Shown here: positions 46,415 to 57,559 of the stretch, one piece after another
Numbering within the stretch: position 1 is the first letter of the stretch
How the letters are laid out: every line of letters begins with the position of its first letter
DNA from: Gonioctena quinquepunctata
Taxonomy: Eukaryota; Arthropoda; Insecta; Coleoptera; Chrysomelidae
Length of the DNA stretch: 64,000 nt
Reading direction: 5' to 3'
Assembly: GCA_018342105.1 (NCBI GenBank)
Contig: JAFIRS010001432.1
Location: 248,001-312,000, forward strand
Made by a program: the position numbers and the translations under genes
Notes under the pieces: generated by a model
Seen by the model: the letters and a program-made list of their open reading frames with translations, nothing else
What the model was told of the DNA's origin: nothing
Database searches by the model: none

Positions 46415-46506
46415 AATTATTGATTAGTGAATATACAAAATTTACCATTTATATTCTTTATAACAATTCAGTACTTCCTGCTATTATAAAACCCATAGAA
46501 TCCAAG

Positions 46507-46546
46507 ATGTCTTCTCCACCAGCTATGCCTCAAGTCACAGTTGTAG
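46507..46546 (+). CDS. Possible first coding exon (13 codons)
   Basis: An ATG in a favourable insect context (CCAAGATGT) opens MSSPPAMPQVTVV and runs into a donor-like TTGTAG|GTAATT. Short first exons of this kind are common in insects, but no downstream exon was found, and a 40-base match to signals can occur by chance. Confidence 0.25.
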
Positions 46547-46549
46547 GTA

Positions 46550-47410
46550 ATTGAATACTGCTATTAACTCCCAACATTCCAGTTGTTTGAAATACGAGTT
46601 GAAGAAAATACAGCTTTCCATGGTTGATTGTGGAAAGGACAAATTAATTTGGATTGAATCAATTATGCCAGTCAGCTCTTCGGAAACATCGTGAGCCTTC
46701 TATTATACGAGTGACATTGTTCGCATTGAGTATTTTCGAAGAAGTTGGGAAGTTTTCGAGAGCGAAGGGGGTCGTTCATTGGGATGTTCGGAAGTTTCAC
46801 TGGGATTATAATAGAAAACTATAGTTATTTGTCTCCCATTTCAGGGATCCATTCTCAACTATGTTCGTCTCTTCACTTCCAACGAAAACAGGGAATGATA
46901 AACACTGGTGAAAAATGACCCCTGGTAATAACATCAATTCTTTCATTGTCCATTCTTGGAGAATATTTATCTCGCAAGTATCGAGATTTCTATGAATTTG
47001 AAAAAAGGTCGCTCTACGAATTTATAATTTGACAGTTATTTCCCAATCATAATAAAAACATCCATGTTAATGAAAAAATATCAAGGTATAACTCACTGAC
47101 CGCGCCAGAAAAACTCATACATGGAACCGAACGGAAGAATTGACTTTTTTTAGGAGAAATATATGAGTAACATTATCTTTCAATTAATATGAAAAGAGAA
47201 AATGATGAAATTGTTTCTCTTCCGTCCCCAATATTTTAGATAGATAAGGCATGTGCCACAAGTTTGGAGTTCATTGGAATGATAGAAGATTGAAACTGAA
47301 TATCATATTCGGATTGTGTTGAGATAAAGACACCAAATGATAATATTTTTGACTGTTTTATCAAATAACTACGGTCGACAAAGAGCAACCAAATTATTCA
47401 ATTGATATGA
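46550..47410. other. No gene recognised
   Basis: Unique-looking sequence. Could be intron if the preceding exon is real. Confidence 0.3.
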
Positions 47411-47416
47411 CCCCGT

Positions 47417-47707
47417 ACAGGGTGTTGTTCAAATAGAAACCACACACTTTGGTTCAGTTGGCTAAGATGTTGTTACCAAGTTCATGAAGGGCTATACTGG
47501 CTGTGAATAATTTATGAAAACTCACTGGCGATTATTATCGAGCGGCAGATGAGAGTCATCCTTCCAAAGATTTTTTAGAGAGCTGAAATCGTTCAAATTA
47601 TGTACCTTGTCAATCTTGTTAAGGATACCATGCAAATAATTGAAGCACATATAAAAACAAACTATATTGATAAAAAAAATACTTCGTTGTAACAAATAAA
47701 CACCCTG
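47417..47707. mobile_element. Possible small mariner-type MITE
   Basis: TA-CAGGGTGTTGTTCAAATA at the left and GTAACAAATAAACACCCTG-TA at the right give short inverted ends with TA flanks. The right end is shared with duplication copy 1 (8565-8585), whose left end is lost, so this would predate the duplication. Confidence 0.35.
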
Positions 47708-49600
47708 TATGGTATGATATGCTAATCCATACAACTTTAATACTTCCATAGTACTCAATGCCTGTTCCAAATAATGTAATACAACCTGGATAATAATTGT
47801 TATACAACTAACAGTAATTTGTACAAATTTTTTCAAGTTCCTGTATAGAGGAACTGAGATTTCAAGAATCTATCAATTACAAAATCAATTTAAAATGATC
47901 TACAATTTTTCATATGAAATAATCTGTCTAAGCCCGTTATGAAATAAATTCAGGTATTTTTCAACCACACTGTGTATAATATCTAAAAATTTATTAAGTT
48001 CACAATCTTAAAACATATGGAAACTGTGGTGGATGAACAAGTATCATTCCATATCCACTGTATGTAAGTTTTATAATCAACTCCATGAAAGTTTTATAAT
48101 TAATTATAAATGTCAAATGCTTATACATACTCTTATACAAAATATCTCAAACTCTACTAAATGCGTAGATAAAACAATAATGAGACAACAATATTGTTGA
48201 ATGAGCACGTATCATTCAATGAAACTGGATGAATGATTCATAAATTTTGGTAAATCTTTACACACACTGGATATAAAATTAATTTCATTCAATAATACAA
48301 CTGTGAAATTATTCTAGGTATAGATTCGCATCAAACACAACATATTTTGGAATGTCGCAGTGATGGAAGTCTTGATTTTATTCATACTACAAATAACTGG
48401 AGATTCTTTAGAGTAGTTCAAAGCTTATTTAATTTATAATTAAAAAACAACAAATGACCATGCGTGGCCATTATTCTACAGACATAATCGTTCGTGATGA
48501 TAGGTTTCATTGTTATTTATGAGTCTAATGTATAGACTTCGGGGTTCTCGGATGAGTGAAATACAAGACTTGTTTTTCTCATGTTGATATTTTTAACTCC
48601 CGAATTTATTACATCTTATATCCCCTAGTTCAGATGGTTCTCACATATGATGATGATTATATTTTCTGAGATAGGGCATTTTAGAATTATTTTTTCATCA
48701 TACCCGCATTATAATCCTTATTTAATGAACTAAAAAGCGTGCAAAATCTCAAGATCTAAAAGTGATCTAAAAGTTGCTCAGTAACAAAAACAAGTCCAAC
48801 TTTTATTCATGTTCCAAATAACATCAGAAACATAAAACAATTTGAGTCTGTTTCTTCCCGATCCATAGCATCAACTTTTCATATTCTGTTTAATAGGAAT
48901 TTCTGGATTTTTCAGGAATTAATTTTGATTCAGCATCCTCGGCTAACTTTCAGATGAGAGTTCTCCTGGATTTGCAACCATTTTAGAATTATAAATAATA
49001 TGAACTATCAAATAAGCTTGTGAACAACAATTGCTTCAACCATGTCAACAAGATGTAATATCGGATGTCCATTATATACCTGATTAGATGTATTGAAATA
49101 TAAGGAACATTATCCTGATCTGAAATTCATTTCCAGCATTTTTATTGAAGTTATGATGCAGGTATAATAAAAAATAGCGTATGATACACGTGCAACTTGT
49201 TGCGCGTGCTTTAAGGGCTCACTTATACATTTGTATCATAATATATTATTATCGCACCGCAACTATTTATGGTCGTTTTTATGCATTGAAGGGCGCGTTT
49301 TTTATTCTTAACGGAAGACGTGTTTTTACTTCCAATCGCTGTAATAAATCTTAGAAATCTATGATATAATTCCTAATCTGTTTTATTATATCCCACAAAG
49401 GATGGAATCATATGTGTTGAAGGTTCATTTCATAAAGAACGTTTTTTATTGGGTCTTCCCATTTGATTTTTTGACATTTTTATCACTTAATGGCTTTTTT
49501 CCAAACTCCATGTGGTAACTATTTCAGTATGAATTTTCGACTTCTCAGAATGGATTATTTTTTAAAATAACTTTTCATATTTGAGGAGGCCACTTCTTCA
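47450..49600. repeat. Old ~2 kb duplication, copy 2
   Basis: Same-strand counterpart of 8315-10405. Copy 2 carries an insertion-like segment at 48693-49240 related to 60770-61230, which copy 1 lacks. Similarity resumes near 49480 (ATTTTTATCACTTAATGG, AATAACTTTTCATATT) to 49590. Confidence 0.6.
48693..49240 (-). repeat. Palindrome-family repeat, copy without the GC-rich hairpin
   Basis: Inverted relative to 60770-61230. Shared words on the plus strand here include GAAGTTATGATGCAGGTATA, TCCTGATCTGAAATTCATTT and AAATAAGCTTGTGAACAACA. Where the other copy carries a ~40-base GC-rich palindrome, this one reads straight through (CGTGCAACTTGTTGCGCGTG). No coding frame. Confidence 0.65.
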
Positions 49601-49619
49601 TATATAAATTCGTTATGTC

Positions 49620-50740
49620 TATATATGTATATTTTCGGGTCATAACACAATTCATAAACAACAAAATTTCTACTCGCAATGATTTCGAAAAAGTAATTTT
49701 GTATTGTGTATGATCGATTTCCAACGATTAAAAAAACCTTACAAACTCACTGAACATATCCCTAACAGAAATCTGAAGAAACTTCAGGGAATGTAGAACA
49801 TTGACCCGACCCTTTTCTCTCTCTATGTATTGAAAGAATAAATATCGATATCGCCCACAAAGGAATACTATAAAAAAAAACTGAACGATAGCAGCTGGAG
49901 AAAAATTTGAAAAATATATTAAGCCATTGGCTCTGTAGGAATTTATATGAGAATTATCTCCGATTCTTGGAAGGTTTTCTTTTTCATTGCGCCCATTCAA
50001 TCACTGTGAGGTTGCTCTCATGTGCATTATCCAATCGTTGAAGTTCGAGTTGGTCCCATTCAATATTCCTAAAACTCTTAATAGGTTTTTAATAATATCT
50101 AACAGTAGTTATTTGAGAGTATAACTTGGGTATAATTGTAGCATTGTCTGAAGATACATAGTCAGTCAATCTCTATGGAAAAAGTATTGGATAAAATTCG
50201 CGATCGCCATCTATTTAACTTCCAGGGAAACTAGTCAAATTGTATTCCGTAAAGTGGCGGCACCACCGGATGGTGAACAGAACTGAACTTCTGTTTCATT
50301 TTAGAAAAAAAGAATCAGTAACAAAATATAACTCTTGCTAATAATCTTGAAATTATGAAAGTTGCGTTCTCCAGTATCTCATATTTGACATGTGACGTGT
50401 ATTTGTCGGATGATAAATGAATCCTAATGATAAATTTGAATTAATGGGAGAATGGAACAATTATTACCAGATGCAAATCTTCCGACTCAAATAAAAAATA
50501 TATATAGAAATAATGTGCCTTTCAGTTGAGATATTTTTTAACTTCTATTGGTGATGAGGTTGAGTGGTTTTGAAAGGTCAATAGTCTTCTATTCCAACCT
50601 TTGTTTTTGTGCCCGGTTACAGAATATGAATTATTCAATAAAATAAAAAAATATCAAGAACAAAAGCAGCACACAAGAATCGAAGTACCTCCCCACCACA
50701 TATTGAAAAATTGTGCACATGTCGTGTATTGACCTTCCTG
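49620..50740. other. No gene recognised
   Basis: Several short frames without recognisable motifs. Nothing further seen. Confidence 0.35.
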
Positions 50741-50744
50741 GTCG

Positions 50745-51345
50745 AAGGACCCTGCTCAATCCTTGGGAATTGCCTGAATTGTTTAGAGGAGGTCTTCCTG
50801 ATTGAAAGTTACCATTACGCTTAAGTCCAATAGCCAATAGTTTCGGAGATATTGGCCAGTGATACTGGAATATAAATATTGAATTGGTGTTGGGTAAGAG
50901 AGTCGCATTTCTGTTTTGTTCACGGTACCTTTGCTATTGTGCTATACAAGTTGTTCCATGTACACAATAACCCCTGTTTGAATATTTCAATATGGGTATT
51001 CTGAAAATATTTCTGGAGTAGGTAATTTATTTCGTAACTTTCAAGCTAGGTTTCTCCCTCCTTATTGAATGAGTACTTGAATAAATACGCTCTTGTTACA
51101 ATATAACCTATTGGAGACCTGTGTGGTGGTACTATTGCGCTGGCCGATTGGAACCTTCGAAAATGCTATAGAGAAAGTTAGACGGAGGGTATCGAATTCC
51201 AGATTCATGCATATCCCAAGTACCATAATATGGATGCAATATCTCCGAAACTAATGATTATTGGACTTTAGCACAATGGTGACTTTTAATCAGGACAAAT
51301 TATTTTAAACAATATCGAAAATTCAGGCAATTCTCACATAGAGCA
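50745..51345. repeat. Inverted repeat pair, ~110-bp arms
   Basis: The plus strand at 51238 (CAATATCTCCGAAACTAATG, then TTTTAATCAGGACAAATT, AATTCAGGCAATTC) matches the complement of 50745-50860 with moderate divergence. The arms enclose about 370 bases without coding frames. It may be a foldback element or an old inverted duplication. Confidence 0.55.
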
Positions 51346-51589
51346 CTTTTCCATAACGTTCGAGTAGGGTCCTCTGACGAGATAATATTTCTAGGAGAAC
51401 TGGACATTGCTGTTGCAAAACCTCTTTATGAAGAAGGTAATAAGTTAGATATATGAATTTTTAACCAGTGTAGTATTTATCAAATATTTTCAAAATAGCA
51501 ATGAGTAAACAATCAGTATCCCTTTCGGTAACTCAATGTTTTCCAATCTTTAGTATGATTATTTGAATAAGTTTGTTCATTCCTATGGG

Positions 51590-51860
51590 ATTATCATGAA
51601 TTCATCTGAGGCCTTCGACTCGAAGGATCATATTTTATTAGGGAAACTTAATATGGACTTTGTGAAAATTCTTATGGCTGGTTTGAGTCATTTTAAAAAA
51701 AGAAAATAATGAGTAGAATTCGAAAAGAAACTATATTAAGATCCGTTGCCTTGAGTACGTCTATGGGAGTCCCACAGGGTAGTATTCTTAGTCCGATTTC
51801 GTTCAATATATTTATTAATAATATAAATAAGAATATTGTAGATATAATATCATATAGACA
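51590..51860 (+). pseudogene. LINE reverse transcriptase fragment
   Basis: The plus strand reads SSEAFDSKDHILLGKLNMDF, matching RT motif A (K-A-F-D-S-V-D-H), then in a shifted frame STSMGVPQGSILSPISFNIF and INNI, matching motif B (G-V-P-Q-G-S-I-L-x-P-x-x-F-x-x-F-I-N-D). The F-A-D-D box does not follow. Stops and a shift near 51710 separate the two blocks. Confidence 0.7.
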
Positions 51861-53754
51861 AGCTTTGCAATAGACTATCTGGAGTAACATATGCCCTAAG
51901 AGTTCTCAAAAAGTGTTAATCCTGAAGTACCGATAATTGTATATTATGCAAATTTTCATTCTATTAGGAGAATAGTCATTTGAGGCTGAAGTAAACAGAA
52001 TTTTTATATCGCAAAAAAAGTTATCAGGATACTTTGAAAAAATGCATAAGAGATTCCTGCAGAGAAATTTTCAAGACATACAAAGTACTGGCCAAACCAG
52101 TAATCTATATTTTTGAATTAATTTCTTATGAATCATCCAGATCATTTTGAAATACACCGTCAAACTCATATTTATGGAACTTTATAAAAAAAAACTCATT
52201 CATAAGCAATCCCCATATGAATGGAGCACCGTCTACAGTGAGATACAATTTCATAACAATCTTCGGCAAAATATAAGAAATATTAAAGTTTCTATCAGAT
52301 TTCTGAAAGAATTATGTAATAAGGAACCCTATGATATCAAGCAATATTTTCTGACTTGTAGAAAATTTCAAATTTTATTTTTATGTCTGTTGCATTGATA
52401 AGTAAATAAAGAAAAATTTCCTACTTTAAAAGATCAAATATTTTTAAAATGTGTATTAATCTTTCAAATCAGACCTAATGATATTTCATGTTGTATTTCC
52501 CAGACAAATAATTGTCATTGTTGTGTATGAAATAAATATATCTATCTCACATGTATGTATGTCTGCCATTTTTTAGAAAACTATCTAATCACTTTGAATA
52601 CAATTATTTGCATGGTTTTGCCACAGACCCAGAGAAAAATCATATGCTTTATTTTTATTCAAAATATATAATATATTGAATTTTTCAAGATTGTAATGAA
52701 AACCACACTATAGATTTTACATTTTAGGTTATAGAAATGATGGCAGAAAAATATCCCCATATCGCAACTGATACAAAAGATGAATTGGATATTTTTTTCA
52801 TGTATGGTGGTTACAATTATGGATCCAAACAATTTTTTTATACTTTTATTCAATTTTTGTACACTTGCTCTGAATCAACTTTTTTATGCAATTTATAAAA
52901 ACAGTTCTTGTTCTGTGCTACAAAAGATCTGGTTACACATAAAAATTAGTTTTCTTGCTGCACTTTGGATTTGAACATATTTTTTGAGGTCCGACTTCAG
53001 TAGCGGTAGATGTTGCCTCTTCCTCGCACAATTTTTATGGCTCAGTGGTGGGGTAGATCGAGGAGATGATGCCAATGGAAATGAAAAATCTCTTGCTTTT
53101 TTTTCTGGTATGCATACTGATCGAAATACATTCTTATGATATAACTCGATACATGGGATAAGGGAATAGATGCAAATCTTCCAAAAATTGTCAAACAAAT
53201 CTACAAGAAAGAAAAAATCTGCCTATTAGTTGAGATATTCCATTGTGATCTCAGATATGTAAATAAATAAATTTTTAATATAAAAAAAAAGTCATTAGAC
53301 ATGTTCATATTGCTCTATTGGTAAAAAAAGAAACAATTCGTTTTCTGATTATTCCACAAAAACTATAATTCACATAAACTATTCCTGCCATTTCTATTTG
53401 GAAGAGAATGAATCAAATATATCATATTTGATACACTTAAAATAATATGAGATCATTCGTACTATCTAGTTGTTCGGAACGAAATAAAGAGAAATGGAAC
53501 CATTTTAATCGACTTAAAAAAGGAGATTCATTCGAAATTCAGGTAAAACCTCACCTTTCCACAAACTCTGACTTTGCCTATTTTTCTTAATAATTCGGTA
53601 ATGTGGTTTTATACATTCAATTTTGATAATATTACAAATGCACATATCAAATGTTCCATACCTTGAACTATTTTGAATTTAAAACCTACAATCATCGACA
53701 TTTCAAGTGGACTTCCAGTTATCCTGTTTTTTTTCAATAATTTGAAATGAATAA

Positions 53755-53756
<2 letters not shown>
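51861..53756. other. No gene recognised
   Basis: AT-rich. The minus-strand frame at 52893-53198 (PLASSPRSTPPLSHKNCARK) has a protein-like Ser/Pro stretch but no recognised family. Confidence 0.3.

Positions 53757-53791
<35 letters not shown>
53757..53791. repeat. TA microsatellite
   Basis: About 35 bases of TA repeat. Confidence 0.9.
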
Positions 53792-53796
<5 letters not shown>

Positions 53797-53816
53797 GTTT
53801 TTTATTGGTGCCCTTT

Positions 53817-54480
53817 TTACCCATTTAAAGCACGCCTCAGCGTGTTTAAATCGAACTTTAAAAAACGCGCGTTTTTTAAAGTTACCATGGCAACATCAAC
53901 AAATCGAGAAACGTGAAGTCTAAATGACAAATTTTTGATTATTGATCTTACAGGAGTACCTTGTAACGTCAAATAAAATATTACTAATAACTCGTTCATT
54001 TATATGTGATACCTCTTGCTCCTCTATCCATTTGATGAACTTTTCATATTCTTTTTTATATATATCACTGGATTTCCGCCGTATTAACCGCGATTCTGCC
54101 TCACTATTCAAAAAATCGATATTAGAATAATTCATTTTTGAGCTCTGGTGACAACAAATATTGATCTTTCATAACAAATTGCAAATGAATATCTGTTAGT
54201 CTCATTTCCATGACAACGAAAGGTATACTGATGTCACATCACGAATTCAACCATTTTGCATTATTAGTTCCTATTTCTATTTTTTGTAGTAATACTACCA
54301 GTATATATGATTTCAAAGTGCACCGATGAAAAAAAAATAGCGTAAAGTATTCGTGGATAACTGGTCTTAAAAACACTTGCTCTATTTCGAGCACTCCGAC
54401 TGCGCCGTCGTGCTCGAAAAATCGCGCGTGTTTTAAAGCCCTTTTTATCCACTTATACTTTAATATACTATTTTTGTTTC
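53817..54480 (-). mobile_element. Palindrome-rich element with recombinase-like frame
   Basis: Bounded by palindrome-rich ends: AAGCACGCCTCAGCGTGTTT and AAAAAACGCGCGTTTTTT on the left, and on the right a GC-rich hairpin (TTTCGAGCACTCCGACTGCG, CCGTCGTGCTCGAAA at about 54388-54422) within a wider inverted repeat (AAAATAGCGTAAAGTATTCG against TATACTTTAATATACTATTT). The hairpin shares CACTCCG...CGTCGTG with the element at 60.8 kb. A recombinase-like frame runs leftwards from 54135. Boundaries are approximate. Confidence 0.4.
53942..54135 (-). pseudogene. Tyrosine-recombinase-like N-terminal domain fragment
   Basis: The frame reads MNYSNIDFLNSEAESRLIRR, KSSDIYKKEYEKFIKWIEEQ, EVSHINERVISNILFDVTR, then meets a donor-like AAG|GTACTC. 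The pattern I-P/R-x-K-(S/T)-x-x-x-Y-x-x-x-Y-x-x-F-x-x-W...V-S-E-x-V-I/L-L-x-Y/I-(F) resembles the N-terminal helical (SAM-like) domain before the catalytic part of Crypton-like tyrosine recombinases of insects. No catalytic residues (R, H-x-x-R, Y) lie in the retained part. The assignment rests on pattern memory only. Confidence 0.35.
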
Positions 54481-54499
54481 TTAGTGGTTTGGTTCGTAT

Positions 54500-54880
54500 C
54501 GGAAATGATACGATACGATGTTTCGACTGTGACTACAGACTTTTTCAGTGATTTTTGGGGCTAAAAGTTATTGAAAAATACGAACAAGAACAAACACATT
54601 GCATCGTTGTTTTTTAACAAAACTTTTAACTCCAAACCATCCCCCAAGAAGACTGTGGTCACAATTGAAAAGTTGGACGTGTAATAAATCATTAATTGAA
54701 AAGAAATCATAGTTTTTTATATGAATCAAACCCGCAAGAAACAAGAAACTTAGTTATATACTCAGGAAAGCCACTGTTTTCGCAAAATGCAGAGGACTAT
54801 TCAACAAAAAATAACAATTCTCAAAGTCTTCTCCATGATAGTTTGATATAAATTAAGTTGGTAGATGAAGAGCAGAAAAC
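54500..54880. other. No gene recognised
   Basis: Unique-looking sequence. Nothing seen. Confidence 0.35.
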
Positions 54881-54882
54881 AA

Positions 54883-55570
54883 CTACTTTCCTGGCTAATA
54901 CCACGCAGAATGTTGAATGATATCTGCTCGACATCCATGCAATAATTCATATAAATGAACTTTAAATTGCAATTTTTTTTTCTAAAAGACATGATTGCGT
55001 TTAGTTCAAGTCAGTCTCGCCTGACACCTATAGACCGGATTCGGGCAGTTGGAGTGCCTGCGGTGTTTTTTCCTGTAACCAGGTCCGTTTCGCAGGTGAA
55101 TTTAAAATTCCCCTCGTAACATGTACCCGTTTTTTACTAACACGTTAGCCGCCATGAGACACGTATGGCGTGTCTCAGATTTCCGTGCGTATAGGCCTCG
55201 AGACACGGGAGCCGTGTCTCACGCACCCCAGTAGTAATATTAGCTGAAAAAAAACACTTGGCCCAGGGGACATTTTTGATTCAACATTGTGGCGGCATAT
55301 GTGTTAAGCATGGCTGTGTCGATGTTTAATTCAGTCTCGCTTTAGCCAGAGATCTTCGGATATTTGACTGGGTCTGCCCTATACTGATCAGGGCCAACAG
55401 CCCGAAACCGGTCTATAGGTGTCAGGCAAGAACGATTCAAACTAAACACAATCATGTCTTTCAGAAAGAAATATTTGCAATTTAATATTCATTTATATGA
55501 ATTATTGCATGGATGTCGAGCAGATGTCATTCAACATTCTCCGTGGTATTAGCCAGGAAAATAGTAATCT
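54883..55570. repeat. Inverted repeat, ~170-bp arms, with MITE in the loop
   Basis: The left arm (54883-55052) and right arm (55397-55570) are inverted copies with over a dozen small differences. Both carry TGACACCTATAGACCGG or its complement and ATGCAATAATTCATATAAAT. In each arm an ATG opens MSFRKK, pointing outward, but the frames differ after the sixth codon because of an indel. The loop of about 345 bases holds a piggyBac-like MITE. Function unknown. Confidence 0.7.
55137..55307. mobile_element. piggyBac-like MITE
   Basis: The right end is TTAA (55304-55307) and the left equivalent is CTAA (55137-55140, one change). Inner ends CACGTTAGCCGCC and GGCGGCATATGTG are imperfect inverted repeats. 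Just inside lie palindromic blocks GAGACACGTATGGCGTGTCT and GAGACACGGGAGCCGTGTCT, as in piggyBac-type elements. No coding capacity. 171 bp. Confidence 0.6.
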
Positions 55571-57000
55571 TTCAAAAATAAAGCTATTTATAATTGGAAT
55601 GGAGAGAAATATTACCTGAGGCACTGTTCAACGTTTTTATCTAGCGGCATCTTTTAGTGGAAAATGGAATAATCTCAATGAAGGATTATTTCGGGATAAA
55701 AGCTCACAATTTGGCAGCCACACATTTATGCAGAGATATCTGAAAAATGAATGTAAAAAATAATTCCCTATTTACTTACGAAGAGTTGTGAGATAATATG
55801 CACTTAACACGCCACAAGAAAAAATAGGAATCACCACTGGAAGGGAAACTTCATTAAAAATTTATTTCTCTTATGCTGACACCAATAAAGATTGTATTCT
55901 CAGAATATAATTTTAAATGGCTTGTTGATCTTTTCAGTAGCCTTCACAGCAGAGTTATTGCAATAACTATTTGAAAATTAATTCATTCATTCTGGGCCGT
56001 ATCTCAAGAAACCATTGGGTTTTGTCCAACAGGTATCAACTTATTCAGAAATAAAATGTTTTATATCATTTAATATTATCTGAGGATATCGAAGTTTGGG
56101 AACTCATTCAATATATAATATTTTCATTAATGCAGTTTCGAGCAAATAACATTTAAAATAGGTATAGGCAAGTGGTCTTTTGAATTGGTTGATTTTTATA
56201 TTTCTTTTAATAAATAAATACACAACATAACCTTACTTTTCGTTATAACTGCTTTTTCTGCTACTGAATATATTCGATATTCATAAGAATTTTCATAATA
56301 TAACTTTCTGAAGGTACAGTAATTCCCCAATATCTCAAATAAATGCATTTTTCGTTCATACCTTTATATTTCGATCTTTCCTCTCCAATTTTTCTCACAA
56401 ATGTTTGTCTCATAAAAGTTCACACACAACAGAGCGACGATCACTTAATAATGGAATATAGAATTCCACAAAAAATAATCATATTTCACTATCAACGTTT
56501 TTAAATTATGCAAATGGCATGGCACGAAGCAGAAATATAGAACTCTTGTCTATGGCAGAAATACAATATTGTTAATATTCTAATTCAACCCCTCAAGGTC
56601 AGGTCGCTCTAAATTCCATCTCACTCGGATATATCATTTTTGGGGGATCATTTGACTAGCGCCATCTACGAATGGACCCTACTTGTATCCAAATTTTCCG
56701 CCGTTTGGTTGACTGACTATGTATCTTTAGACAATGATTGTAGTCTAAACCGTGGTTGTTATGTACGTTGCTATGACGTTATATATCGAATAAATGCATG
56801 CAAAATTGCTGAAAATTGTGCATGGAGGTTTGTTGCTTGAAAACAGTTTGAATGTACTCTCATTGTTAGTCGACAAAAGGTCTTTCAACTTTTCAAGGCA
56901 AATAACAAAATGCATGAGAGCTGTTTCTTTGAGGGAAGCAAAATTTTCATTTCGCATGCATAAAATTTATGTTTTTGACTATTTTTTGAATAAAATATTA
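55571..57000. other. No gene recognised
   Basis: AT-rich, with short frames only. Nothing supported. Confidence 0.35.
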
Positions 57001-57008
57001 CAAAAATA

Positions 57009-57262
57009 TCAGAAACAAATTTTATTTCGTACAATACAAGAAATTACAATTGAAAACACAATTATTCTGAATCGTACTTGAGGTTGTAGGCTGAACTTTT
57101 TTGTAATCGGAGTGGCCTCCAAGCGGGAACTACTTCCTGGAGCTTCTGACGACAAATCTTGAATTTGTTCTCCTCTCATCTTTTGCAAAAAGTTTTCATG
57201 ATGTTTGTCATCAAGTTGCAAGTTAGATTTGATTGAACTGGTAGATGCATGGCCCGTTATTT
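57009..57262 (-). pseudogene. Possible tyrosine-recombinase C-terminal fragment
   Basis: The minus strand, after a stop, reads KWSKITGHASTSSIKSNLQL then DDKHHENFLQKMRGEQIQDL. The T-G-H-x-S-x-x-S-(I/L)-x-x-(Y) pattern with a following D-D-x-H-H segment resembles the catalytic H/W...Y end of tyrosine recombinases found in Crypton/DIRS-like elements. At the expected catalytic Tyr position there is Asn (IKSNL). Upstream is a TGA stop (NFG, stop). The frame continues with a Ser-rich tail (SSEAPGSSSRLEATPITKKF). Could be coincidental. Confidence 0.3.
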
Positions 57263-57559
57263 TACTCCACTTTCATCCAAAGTTGACCCAGCAGAAGAGA
57301 TTGTTCATTATAGGTGCCGTTACGTTTAGTTTTGTGGTAAGTTTCACTCATTCTGTATTTTTTATGTGGATTTCAGAGTGCCCGGAGATGGCCAGGTGAC
57401 TTACCGAAATGCATAAAAATAAATGATTTCATTGTGAAGCAGACTCTAATTTTTCCACACAGTTACTGAAATAGAGATGGGTGGGCTGTTCGAAAAGAGA
57501 AAACTGCTGGTTTCAGGTGGTTGGAGAACACCCTCAGGTGTTGGTGCGTCAATGATCCA

